From an uncultured Clostridia bacterium (GTDB lineage Bacteria > Bacillota > Clostridia > Oscillospirales > Oscillospiraceae), in contig CALDMR010000087.1 of NCBI GenBank assembly GCA_937915065.1, positions 1-6,271 on the forward strand: a DNA stretch of 6,271 nt, in the 5' to 3' direction. The position numbers and the translations under genes are program-made. Positions 1-4,982 of the stretch are shown here, piece by piece. The notes below the pieces were generated by a model. That model saw only the letters and a program-made list of their open reading frames with translations. It did no database searches and was not told where the DNA came from. Position 1 is the stretch's first letter. Each line of letters starts with the position of its first letter.

Positions 1-219
1 GCTGTCGCCCTTCTGAAAGCGGTAGATCTGCTTTTCCGTCTCGCCGCCGCCCTTGGCCAGCAGCACGTCCGCCGCTTCCACGGCGGGGGTGTCCAGGGGG
101 GTGAAGCCGTACAGGGCATAGGTTTTGCGCAGGACTTCCATGATGGATTCCATCTGCATCTGCGGCCCCGGCAGCAGTTCCATGAAGCCGGAGAGGGTGT
201 GAGGTTTGATTTTTTCCAT
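1..219 (-). CDS. hisS: Histidyl-tRNA synthetase, N-terminal 73 residues (partial, runs off left edge)
   Basis: This class II aminoacyl-tRNA synthetase charges tRNA-His with histidine in the cytosol. Only the N-terminus is present. It begins MEKIKPHTLSGFMELLPG and continues through YGFTPLDTP and LLAKGGGETEKQIYRF, the opening of the HisRS catalytic core with the motif 1 region (the helix and strand ending in the conserved Pro of LDTP). The start codon at 217-219 is supported by an AAAGGAAAG ribosome binding site at 227-235 and by the match of the first residues to the HisRS family. The gene lies downstream of a T-box leader with its own promoter. hisS is often followed by aspS in Bacillota, and the Asp-type specifier in the leader suggests the same here, although aspS would be outside the window. 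A copy of codons 8-18 is repeated upstream at 385-421. Identity is very secure; the rest of the protein cannot be judged. Confidence 0.96.
   Translation of the reverse strand, partial: MEKIKPHTLSGFMELLPGPQMQMESIMEVLRKTYALYGFTPLDTPAVEAADVLLAKGGGETEKQIYRFQKGDS
165..201 (-). repeat. 37-bp direct repeat, copy inside hisS
   Basis: This stretch of hisS, encoding roughly codons 7-18 (HTLSGFMELLPG), is identical base for base to 385-421. Allowing two mismatches the match extends to 165-208 versus 385-428 (42 of 44). The copies are direct repeats offset by exactly 220 bp. This copy is in the reading frame of hisS; the other is not in any plausible gene. Confidence 0.95.
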
Positions 220-226
220 AGGTGTT

Positions 227-235
227 CTTTCCTTT
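227..235 (-). promoter_or_regulatory. hisS ribosome binding site
   Basis: AAAGGAAAG on the minus strand lies 7 nt before the hisS ATG. It is a moderate Shine-Dalgarno match. It sits in the loop of a possible long-range hairpin formed by the perfect 14-bp inverted repeat 162-175 / 246-259, so its exposure could depend on leader folding. Confidence 0.75.
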
Positions 236-283
236 CATTCGATCGGCTGCCGGGGCCGCCCGCCGCCGGTGCGGCGTGCAAGC

Positions 284-303
284 GTTTTTGCGGCAGCAAA
301 AAC
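284..303 (-). repeat. Small perfect hairpin in the hisS 5' untranslated region
   Basis: GTTTTTGC and GCAAAAAC form a perfect 8-bp stem with a 4-nt loop. No U-tract follows on the minus strand, so it is not a canonical terminator. It lies in the spacer between the T-box terminator and hisS; its function is unknown. Confidence 0.55.
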
Positions 304-356
304 CTTGAAATCGGCCAAATTGATTTTGGACGATTTGAGTTTTAATTAAAAGGGTT

Positions 357-381
357 CCCGCTGAATGGAACATTCAGTGGG
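357..381 (-). repeat. Strong hairpin with 11-bp stem next to the duplicated hisS fragment
   Basis: The arms 357-367 and 371-381 pair over 11 bp (one G-U) around a 3-nt loop. On the minus strand the hairpin is followed by AACCCTTTTAATT, a weak and displaced T-run, so it could be a second, poor terminator. It starts 4 nt from the end of the 37-bp repeat copy, which suggests that the repeat and the hairpin arrived or evolved together. The AT-rich block 301-351 beyond it contrasts with the GC-rich surroundings and includes the palindrome TTTTAATTAAAA. Confidence 0.6.
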
Positions 382-384
382 AGC

Positions 385-421
385 GCCCCGGCAGCAGTTC
401 CATGAAGCCGGAGAGGGTGTG
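385..421 (-). repeat. 37-bp direct repeat, upstream copy of the hisS start in the leader
   Basis: This is an exact copy of 165-201 placed between the T-box terminator and hisS. On the minus strand it would encode HTLSGFMELLPG and then run into GRSH and a stop. It has no initiation codon with a ribosome binding site in front of it, so it looks like a fossil or regulatory copy and not a gene. It may be the scar of a local duplication or of an insertion between an old and a new 5' end, or an assembly artefact. Confidence 0.95.
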
Positions 422-454
422 GGGGTTGCGGTGGGTTCCGGGCGGCGGGCCTGC

Positions 455-501
455 AAAAAAAGGCGCTCCCGTCCGGGGAAATTTCCCGGGACGAGAGCGC
501 C
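455..501 (-). terminator. T-box intrinsic terminator
   Basis: The outer stem pairs GGCGCTC (501-495) with GAGCGCC (468-462), and CGTCC with GGACG closes the inner part around a GGGAAATTTCCC core. Seven Ts follow at 461-455. The 5' arm contains the CTCTCGTCCC segment that the antiterminator would use, which gives the usual mutually exclusive T-box switch. Confidence 0.9.
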
Positions 502-709
502 GGAACTGCGCTTCGTGGTGCCACCCAAGTTCAAAAGGGCGGGGCCCTTTCCTTTTGTCTCTTCTGCGGTGCGGGAAGAGAGGCCGCGGGCGTTGCCGCC
601 CCCGCTCGGGCACTGTCTTCCCTGGGCGCGCCGGGGGGGCTTGCAGCCGGTGGCCCCCTTCTCTGTGCGGCGGAAAGCGCAGGTACTCCTATGCCGTCTT
701 TGCGGTCGT
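455..709 (-). promoter_or_regulatory. T-box riboswitch leader, Asp-type specifier, controlling hisS
   Basis: The leader RNA contains the hallmarks of a T-box. The T-box core reads GGGTGGCACCACG (526-514), followed by the classic CTCTCGTCCC (497-488) that can form either the antiterminator or the 5' arm of the terminator. In Stem I, GGCAU (695-691) pairs with GUGCC (613-609), and CCUG (683-680) with CAGG (624-621). Between them is an internal loop with AGUA (687-684) facing GAA-GAC-A (620-614), the standard loop-E plus specifier arrangement. The distal arm is GGGGGC/GCCCCC (658-653, 640-635), and Stem III is a 7-bp stem (558-564 with 575-581). The specifier is therefore GAC (617-615), an Asp codon. 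The bulge UGGC (523-520) would pair with a GCCA acceptor end, matching tRNA-Asp (G73) and not tRNA-His (C73). Uncharged tRNA would stabilise the antiterminator and allow transcription of hisS. Confidence 0.9.
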
Positions 710-715
710 GTTCTT

Positions 716-745
716 ATTATAGTATGCCCAAAAGGGGGCTGTCAA
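716..745 (-). promoter_or_regulatory. Sigma-A promoter of the T-box/hisS transcript
   Basis: A perfect -35 TTGACA (745-740) and a perfect -10 TATAAT (721-716) are separated by 18 nt on the minus strand. The predicted transcript start is near 709, immediately upstream of Stem I of the T-box. Both hexamers are full consensus, as expected for a transcript whose output is set by termination rather than initiation. Confidence 0.85.
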
Positions 746-776
746 TGAAGAAATGGGGAAAAAGTGACGGTTTTTG

Positions 777-801
777 CCGCCTTTTCCGGCGGTTTTCCGC
801 C
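777..801 (-). terminator. Possible weak terminator after the NSS transporter
   Basis: Directly after the transporter stop, GGCGG-AAAA-CCGCC (801-788) forms a 5-bp GC stem, and CCGCC (792-788) can alternatively pair with GGCGG (781-777). No uninterrupted T-run follows; only a displaced TTTTT appears about 20 nt further on. It may stop transcription inefficiently before the hisS promoter. Confidence 0.3.
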
Positions 802-2334
802 TCAGTCGTCCTGATCGGGCTGATCCCAGACGGTGGGATCCACATTGTCGGGCAGTTTCTTCTTTTTGATGATGGCGGGGATGATGAAACCGGCGGCAAA
901 GACCAGAATGCACAGCAGCCAGCCGCCCACAAATTCAGCCCAGGGGGCGTAGCCGTAATGGCCGCCGTGGTTGACGAACAGATCTACCATGTTCCAGACG
1001 AACAGCGCCGCCAGCACGATGGGGCAGATAAAACGGACGCAGCCGAAGAACCACCAGCGGGGCATGTGCAGCCGGGGGCTGGATTTGCGCTCCAGCTGGT
1101 TGTAAACCTTGTTCAGATCGAAGAACCAGCCGATGGCCACGCACTCGAGAATACCGATGAGGATCATATTCACCTGGTTGATCCAGTGGTCCACGATATC
1201 CAGCCAGGCCAGGCCAGCCTGAGTGATGAAAATAATGGAGCAAAGGCCCGCGGCGATACAGATGGCCTTGGTCACCTTTTTCGGGTTGAAGCCAAAGCGG
1301 GCGGCGATGGAACCGGACACGCCCTCCACAATGGAGAAGGCGGAGTCCACCGCCAGGGTGACCAGCATCAGATAAAAGGCCACGCCGAATAGGGCGTTGA
1401 ACACACCGTTTCCGGTTAGGTTTACAATGGCCTGGGGATAGATCACAAAGGCCGTGGCAATACCGGAATCGGAGATGCTGTCCAGCATGCCCACACCGCC
1501 CATGGTGGAAAACATGACGATGGCGGACAGCAGGGAAACGGCGATGCCGCTGAGGGTGATGATGCCGCAGTCCACAAACAGGTTGGTGGTTTTGCGGAGA
1601 TAAGAACCGTAGGCAAACATAATGGCCATCATGATGGACATGGAGTAGAAGGACTGGCCGAAGGCGTCCACCCACAAAGAGGGGTTGGCAAAGGCCTCCA
1701 GATCGGGGATGAAGAGCATCTTCATGCCCTCCATGGCGCCGGGCATGAACAGGCCCTTCACCGCCATGACCGCCAGCAGCAGCACCGGCAGAAACACGGT
1801 ATACTTCACGATCTTGCCCACAGAGGAGGCGCCGTCGCGGATGCAGAAATAGATGGAACCCCAGGCCACGCCGAAGGCGATGATCATGGGCAGGGGTATG
1901 GTGTAGCCCGTCACGTCCCAGGTGGTCTGGATGGTGTTGGCAAACAGCTGGCTGGCGGCTGTGGCGTCGCCGGTCATGCCGGCAAACTGCAGGCTGGTGG
2001 GGATCATCAGCAGCACCCAGGCGTACACAATGGCGTAGTAGGCCACGATGACGAAGGCGTTGGCCGTGGCGATCCAGCCCAGGGGCTCCAGCCGGGGGCT
2101 CATGCTGCGGAAGGCGCCGGCGGCGCCCTGGTGGGTCTTGCGGCCGATGGAGATCTCCATCATCAGCAGGGGCAGGCCAACGATCAGCATGGCGATGATA
2201 TAAACGAGAATGAAGGTGCCGCCGCCGTGCTTGGCGCACAGGCCGGGGAAACGCCAGGCGTTGCCGAGGCCCACAGCGGAGCCGACAGCAGCCAGGATGA
2301 AGGTGGTGCGGGAAGCCCAGGAACTCTTACCCAT
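802..2334 (-). CDS. Neurotransmitter:sodium symporter (NSS/SLC6) family transporter
   Basis: This 510-residue inner-membrane protein probably imports an amino acid or related amine with Na+. TM1 carries GSAVGLGNAWRFP (residues 18-30), the family signature, with Asn25 aligning to the Na+-binding Asn27 of LeuT. TM6 has the unwound-helix region around GQSFYSMS, and TM8 carries AVDSAFS, like the GLDS Na2 motif of animal members (Asp where LeuT has Thr354). Twelve hydrophobic segments can be counted, and the protein ends in an acidic tail (PDQDD). The frame is open 14 codons further upstream, but I chose the ATG at 2332-2334 because AAGGAGAGAG lies at the right distance and MGKSSWASR begins like the family. 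It follows the mgsA-like gene by 81 nt, with a terminator-like hairpin between them. The substrate cannot be read from sequence alone; tryptophan, tyrosine, alanine and leucine transporters all exist in this family. Confidence 0.93.
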   Translation of the reverse strand: MGKSSWASRTTFILAAVGSAVGLGNAWRFPGLCAKHGGGTFILVYIIAMLIVGLPLLMMEISIGRKTHQGAAGAFRSMSPRLEPLGWIATANAFVIVAYYAIVYAWVLLMIPTSLQFAGMTGDATAASQLFANTIQTTWDVTGYTIPLPMIIAFGVAWGSIYFCIRDGASSVGKIVKYTVFLPVLLLAVMAVKGLFMPGAMEGMKMLFIPDLEAFANPSLWVDAFGQSFYSMSIMMAIMFAYGSYLRKTTNLFVDCGIITLSGIAVSLLSAIVMFSTMGGVGMLDSISDSGIATAFVIYPQAIVNLTGNGVFNALFGVAFYLMLVTLAVDSAFSIVEGVSGSIAARFGFNPKKVTKAICIAAGLCSIIFITQAGLAWLDIVDHWINQVNMILIGILECVAIGWFFDLNKVYNQLERKSSPRLHMPRWWFFGCVRFICPIVLAALFVWNMVDLFVNHGGHYGYAPWAEFVGGWLLCILVFAAGFIIPAIIKKKKLPDNVDPTVWDQPDQDD

Positions 2335-2341
2335 GGGAATA

Positions 2342-2350
2342 CTCTCTCCT
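2342..2350 (-). promoter_or_regulatory. Ribosome binding site that sets the NSS transporter start
   Basis: AGGAGAGAG precedes the ATG at 2332-2334 with normal spacing. It lies inside the longer open frame, which argues that the 14-codon upstream extension (MPFQNQHKKGESIP) is untranslated. Confidence 0.75.
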
Positions 2351-2374
2351 TTTTTGTGTTGGTTTTGAAATGGC

Positions 2375-2406
2375 AAAGGAAAAGCGCCGGCGCGGTCCGT
2401 CGGCGC
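2375..2406 (-). terminator. Terminator-like hairpin between the mgsA-like gene and the transporter
   Basis: GCGCCG (2406-2401) pairs with CGGCGC (2389-2384) around an 11-nt loop and is followed by TTTTCCTTT on the minus strand. It starts 9 nt after the mgsA-like stop. As no promoter is obvious between it and the transporter, it may attenuate readthrough so that the transporter is made at a lower level than the upstream protein. Confidence 0.5.
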
Positions 2407-2415
2407 GGGGCAGGC

Positions 2416-2826
2416 TTATTTTTTGCTGCTTTTGGGGTTGACGATGTCGCGCCAGTCCAGATCGCCGTATTTCAGGCCCTGGATCAGCACCTCGGCCGTG
2501 GCGATATTGCTGGCAAAGGGGACATTGTTGGCGTCGCACAGGCAGGCAATATAGTTGACGTCGTCGAGCAGGGCGTCGCTGCCGGGATCTTTGAAGAACA
2601 GAACCATGTCGATTTCGTTCAGATCCAGCCGAGCGCCGATTTGCTGGATGCCGCCGTGGGCGTGGGACAGGTAGCGGTGGACAGGAAGGCCTGTGGACTC
2701 GGTGACCAGGCGACCGGTGGTGTCGGTGGCGCAGATCGTGTGCTGGGCCAAAATGCCGCAATAGGCAATGCAGAATTGGACCATCAGTTCTTTTTTGCTG
2801 TTTTCAGCCATCAGTGCGATGTTCAT
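2416..2826 (-). CDS. Methylglyoxal synthase-like protein lacking catalytic residues
   Basis: The 136-residue protein has the MGS fold along its whole length, for example KKELMVQFCIAY, QQIGAR, NEIDMVLFFKDP, and SNIATAE to DWRDIVNPK. True MgsA converts dihydroxyacetone phosphate to methylglyoxal and phosphate. Compared with E. coli MgsA, the phosphate-binding positions are kept (Lys12, Thr34, Thr36, Thr37, Ser54 for Lys23, Thr45, Thr47, Thr48, Ser65), as is Asp80 (for Asp91). The catalytic base Asp71 is Ile60 (GGIQQ in place of GGDQQ), His19-Asp20 is Glu8-Asn9, Gly46 is Asp35, and the loop with His98 is shortened and has no His. It is therefore probably not a methylglyoxal synthase and may be a ligand-binding or altered enzyme; MGS-like domains serve as regulatory domains in carbamoyl-phosphate synthetase. 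The start at 2826 is supported by AAAGGGGAG upstream. The gene has its own promoter and precedes the NSS transporter. Confidence 0.88.
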   Translation of the reverse strand: MNIALMAENSKKELMVQFCIAYCGILAQHTICATDTTGRLVTESTGLPVHRYLSHAHGGIQQIGARLDLNEIDMVLFFKDPGSDALLDDVNYIACLCDANNVPFASNIATAEVLIQGLKYGDLDWRDIVNPKSSKK

Positions 2827-2831
2827 CGGAT

Positions 2832-2842
2832 AACTCCCCTTT
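2832..2842 (-). promoter_or_regulatory. Ribosome binding site of the mgsA-like gene
   Basis: GAAAGGGGAGT on the minus strand is a strong Shine-Dalgarno match at normal spacing before the ATG at 2824-2826. Confidence 0.7.
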
Positions 2843-2887
2843 CAGTTGTGATCGGTTCCGGCGGCAGCACCGGCAGAAACCAAAAAG

Positions 2888-2918
2888 AATATAGTTCTAT
2901 ACTATCAGATTTTGTCAA
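2888..2918 (-). promoter_or_regulatory. Promoter of the mgsA-like gene with an overlapping palindrome
   Basis: A perfect -35 TTGACA (2918-2913) is followed, 18-19 nt later, by CTATAT or TATATT (2894-2888) as the -10. The perfect dyad TATAG-AA-CTATA (2901-2890) overlaps the spacer and -10, a typical place for a repressor operator. The long spacer fits a promoter that needs or tolerates regulation. The minD stop is only 11 nt beyond the -35, so readthrough from the upstream genes is also possible. Confidence 0.65.
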
Positions 2919-2928
2919 AAAGTGAAAG

Positions 2929-3675
2929 CTAAATTTTCATCAGGGTCACGCGCTGCCCGCACAGGCGGCGGGCGATATTGGTGTAGGCCCGGGCGGCGCC
3001 CCGGCTTTCGCTCAGCACCACGGGGATCTCCCGGTTGGTGGCCAGGCGAACATGGGGATCTTCCGGCACGATGCCCAGCAGGGGCAGGCCTGCGGTGTCG
3101 ATGGCGTCGTCAATATTGCGGTGGAGCTTGCGCAGCAGCTTTTTTTCCACCCGGTTCACCACCAGGTGCCGAGAGCGCAGGGAATAGTCCGACAGCTCCA
3201 TCACGGAGCGCTGGGCGTCCCGCAGGGAGGAGGAGTCGGTGGTGGTGACGATGATGGCCCGGTCGGCGGCCCCGGCGGCCAGGCGGAAGCCGGAACCCAG
3301 GCCGGCGGGCGCGTCGATGATGCAGAAATCAAAGCGCTGCTTGGTCTCTTCAATGAAGGCGCGCATTTCTTCGGTGGAAATGCGGTGGGCTGCGGCGGCC
3401 ATGGGGGCGGTGATCAGGTAGAGGTTGGGCAGGCTGGGGTGCTGGACCGCCGCCTTTTCCAGGGTGCAGCGGCCTTCGATCACGTCGGCAAAGTTCATCA
3501 GCACCCGGTCGGTCATGCCCAGCACGATGTCCAGATTGCGCAGGCCGATGTCTGCGTCGATGCAGAGGGTGCGGTGCCCGGCCAGGGCCAGGGCGGCGCC
3601 CACGCCGGCGACAAAGGAGGTTTTTCCCGTGCCGCCCTTGCCGGAAGCGACAACATATGCAGTGCCCAAAGACAT
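2929..3675 (-). CDS. MinD/ParA-family P-loop ATPase
   Basis: The protein has 248 residues. The deviant Walker A motif SGKGGTGKTS (11-20) includes the signature Lys13. Switch I reads DADIGLRNLDIVLG (40-53), typical of MinD, and switch II/Walker B is IIDAPAGLGSG (119-129). MinD positions the division site by ATP-dependent membrane cycling with MinC; close relatives (FlhG/YlxH) count flagella. Against a standard MinD, this protein is short, and its end (RRLCGQRVTLMKI) does not look like the usual Lys- and Phe-rich amphipathic membrane anchor. Neither minC nor minE is adjacent. It starts 30 nt after rsmG, with AAAAGGAG only 3 nt before the ATG, an unusually short spacing. It is best called MinD-like; membrane cycling should not be assumed. 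Confidence 0.88.
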   Translation of the reverse strand: MSLGTAYVVASGKGGTGKTSFVAGVGAALALAGHRTLCIDADIGLRNLDIVLGMTDRVLMNFADVIEGRCTLEKAAVQHPSLPNLYLITAPMAAAAHRISTEEMRAFIEETKQRFDFCIIDAPAGLGSGFRLAAGAADRAIIVTTTDSSSLRDAQRSVMELSDYSLRSRHLVVNRVEKKLLRKLHRNIDDAIDTAGLPLLGIVPEDPHVRLATNREIPVVLSESRGAARAYTNIARRLCGQRVTLMKI

Positions 3676-3705
3676 CAGCTCCTTTTCAGAAAGATACGGG
3701 GGGCT

Positions 3706-4419
3706 TCACAGCGGATTTTTTTTGATCTGCGCGAAGCGGCGGGGATATTTGGCGGGGGTGGGGGCGATCTTTTCGATGCGGGCCACCCGGTGGGTGATAT
3801 CGGTGCCGGGGATGGTGTAGTCGTAAGCGCTGAGCAGGCGGCCGCCGAGGACGGAAACGGCCCGGGCGGCGCTGTCGATCTCCTCCTGGCTCTGGGCGCT
3901 CTTCATGGCCAGCATCTGGCCGCCCACCTTGACATAGGGCAGGCACAGCTCGCAGAGCATCCGCAAATCGGCCACGGCCCGGGAGGTGACAAAATCAAAC
4001 TGTTCCCGGAAGGCCGGGTCGGCGGCCTTTTCCTCCGCCCGGGCATGGACGGTGCGCATCCCCTGCAAACACAGAACGGTGGACACTTCCTCCAGCCACT
4101 CCAGGCGCTTGTTCAGGCTGTCCAGCAGGGTCACATCCAGGGAGGGGGTCAGGATCTTCAGCACCACGCCGGGAAAACCGGCGCCGGTGCCCACATCCAG
4201 CAGGCGCTTGCCGGTGAAATCGGCGCAGCCCAGCAGGGCGGCGCAGTCCAGCATGTGGAGCCGGGCCACCTGGTCGGCCTCGGTGATGGCCGTCAGATTC
4301 ATCACCTGGTTCTTTTCCAGGAGCATCTGTCCGTAGCGGGTGAGATGCTCCGATGCTCCCGCTCGGACGCACTGTTCCAGGCCCAGGTCTATAAGACCCT
4401 GTCGAATAATCTCTCGCAT
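3706..4419 (-). CDS. rsmG: 16S rRNA (guanine527-N7)-methyltransferase RsmG (GidB)
   Basis: RsmG methylates N7 of G527 in 16S rRNA using S-adenosylmethionine; its loss gives low-level streptomycin resistance in several bacteria. The 237-residue protein is of normal length. It shows the family's N-terminal NLTAIT (41-46) with the following H55 region, the SAM-binding LLDVGTGAGFPG (73-84), the acidic strand end LLDSLNKR, and SRAVADL. The start at 4419 lies one base after the mscL stop. Its ribosome binding site (AAAGGGAG) is inside the last codons of mscL, so translation of the two is probably coupled. Outside this window rsmG often neighbours mnmG and parA/parB; here it is followed by a MinD-like gene instead. 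The last codons include a run of eight A residues (3723-3716), close enough to the stop that slippage would alter only the tail. Confidence 0.96.
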   Translation of the reverse strand: MREIIRQGLIDLGLEQCVRAGASEHLTRYGQMLLEKNQVMNLTAITEADQVARLHMLDCAALLGCADFTGKRLLDVGTGAGFPGVVLKILTPSLDVTLLDSLNKRLEWLEEVSTVLCLQGMRTVHARAEEKAADPAFREQFDFVTSRAVADLRMLCELCLPYVKVGGQMLAMKSAQSQEEIDSAARAVSVLGGRLLSAYDYTIPGTDITHRVARIEKIAPTPAKYPRRFAQIKKNPL

Positions 4420-4420
4420 C

Positions 4421-4885
4421 TTATTCGTGCTCCCTTTGGGCCTTCAGCAGGTCGCGGATCTCGGTGAGGAGCATCTCTTCTTTGGAGGGAGCGGGGGGAG
4501 GCGCTGCGGCCTGCTGGGCTTCCTCCGCGGCCTGTTCCTTGCGGAGCAGGGCTTCGGCCCGGTCGTGGGCCGCGTTAAAGACCTTTACAATGCAGAACAC
4601 CACAAAGGCCATAATGAGAAAGTTCAAAACGGCGTTGATAAAATTGCCCAGCATCAGCGCACCGCCGCCGGGCAGCTGAAAGGCCAGGGCGGACAGGGCT
4701 TCGCCGCCGCCGGTGAAGATGCCCAGGATGGGGTTGACGATGTCGTTCACCAGGGAAGTGGTGATGGCGCTGAAGGCGCCGCCGATGATCACGCCGACGG
4801 CCAGATCCAGCACATTGCCGCGGGCGATGAAAGCGCGGAACTCGCCGATGAACCCTCGGGCTTTCTGGGTGGGGTTGGTTGCCAT
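4421..4885 (-). CDS. mscL: Large-conductance mechanosensitive channel MscL
   Basis: MscL is a homopentameric inner-membrane channel that opens under high membrane tension and releases solutes during hypo-osmotic shock. The 154-residue protein has the N-terminal amphipathic helix and pore-lining TM1 with RGNVLDLAVGVIIGGAF (residues about 22-38), a periplasmic loop, TM2 (FINAVLNFLIMAFVVF), a charged cluster after TM2, and a C-terminal coiled helix ending EMLLTEIRDLLKAQ. The Ala/Pro/Gln-rich linker before that helix is common in the family. The frame stays open 43 codons upstream, but the ATG at 4883-4885 is correct because AAGGAGG lies just upstream and the family starts here. It is followed after one base by rsmG. 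Confidence 0.96.
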   Translation of the reverse strand: MATNPTQKARGFIGEFRAFIARGNVLDLAVGVIIGGAFSAITTSLVNDIVNPILGIFTGGGEALSALAFQLPGGGALMLGNFINAVLNFLIMAFVVFCIVKVFNAAHDRAEALLRKEQAAEEAQQAAAPPPAPSKEEMLLTEIRDLLKAQREHE

Positions 4886-4895
4886 GGATAAAAGT

Positions 4896-4903
4896 CCTCC
4901 TTT
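4896..4903 (-). promoter_or_regulatory. Consensus ribosome binding site of mscL
   Basis: AAAGGAGG, a full anti-Shine-Dalgarno match, lies 10 nt before the mscL ATG and decides the start against the upstream extension of the open frame. Confidence 0.85.
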
Positions 4904-4982
4904 TTCTTGCGGACGGCCGCGCCGGGAAACAGGGACGAAAAAGTCCTTGCGCCCCAAGGGTTTGCGCGGAAAATCCAAATAG

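Larger units (their letters stand above)
162..259 (-). repeat. 14-bp perfect inverted repeat flanking the hisS ribosome binding site and start
   Basis: The arms are 162-175 (inside hisS, codons 15-19) and 246-259 (5' untranslated region), both very GC-rich and perfectly complementary. Folded in the mRNA, they would enclose the ribosome binding site and start codon in a 70-nt loop. The outer arm 246-256 is also perfectly complementary (11 bp) to 385-395 in the upstream repeat copy, so two exclusive pairings exist. A regulatory role is inference only. Confidence 0.6.

Noticed and set aside
374..613. A minus-strand reading frame through the T-box leader ending in HTLSGFMELLPGRSH
   Set aside because: It crosses the T-box and its terminator and has no ribosome binding site. 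Its only recognisable part is the duplicated hisS fragment.
691..1392. A 233-codon open frame on the plus strand over the T-box promoter and the transporter 3' end
   Set aside because: It has no ribosome binding site or family resemblance, and it lies opposite the NSS coding sequence and the T-box leader.
935..2239. A 434-codon minus-strand frame overlapping the NSS transporter
   Set aside because: It is Arg/His/Pro-rich, a typical out-of-frame reading of a GC-rich gene; the in-frame product is a clear membrane transporter.
3716..3723. Run of eight A residues near the 3' end of rsmG as a programmed slippage site
   Set aside because: It lies a few codons before the stop, and slippage would change only the tail; no downstream fusion frame of interest is evident.
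3052..4467. A long open frame of 471 codons on the plus strand, antisense to the minD-like and rsmG genes
   Set aside because: It is antisense to two clearly identified genes, and its product is low-complexity Gly/Gln/His/Ala-rich with no recognisable domain. Long open antisense frames are expected in GC-rich DNA.
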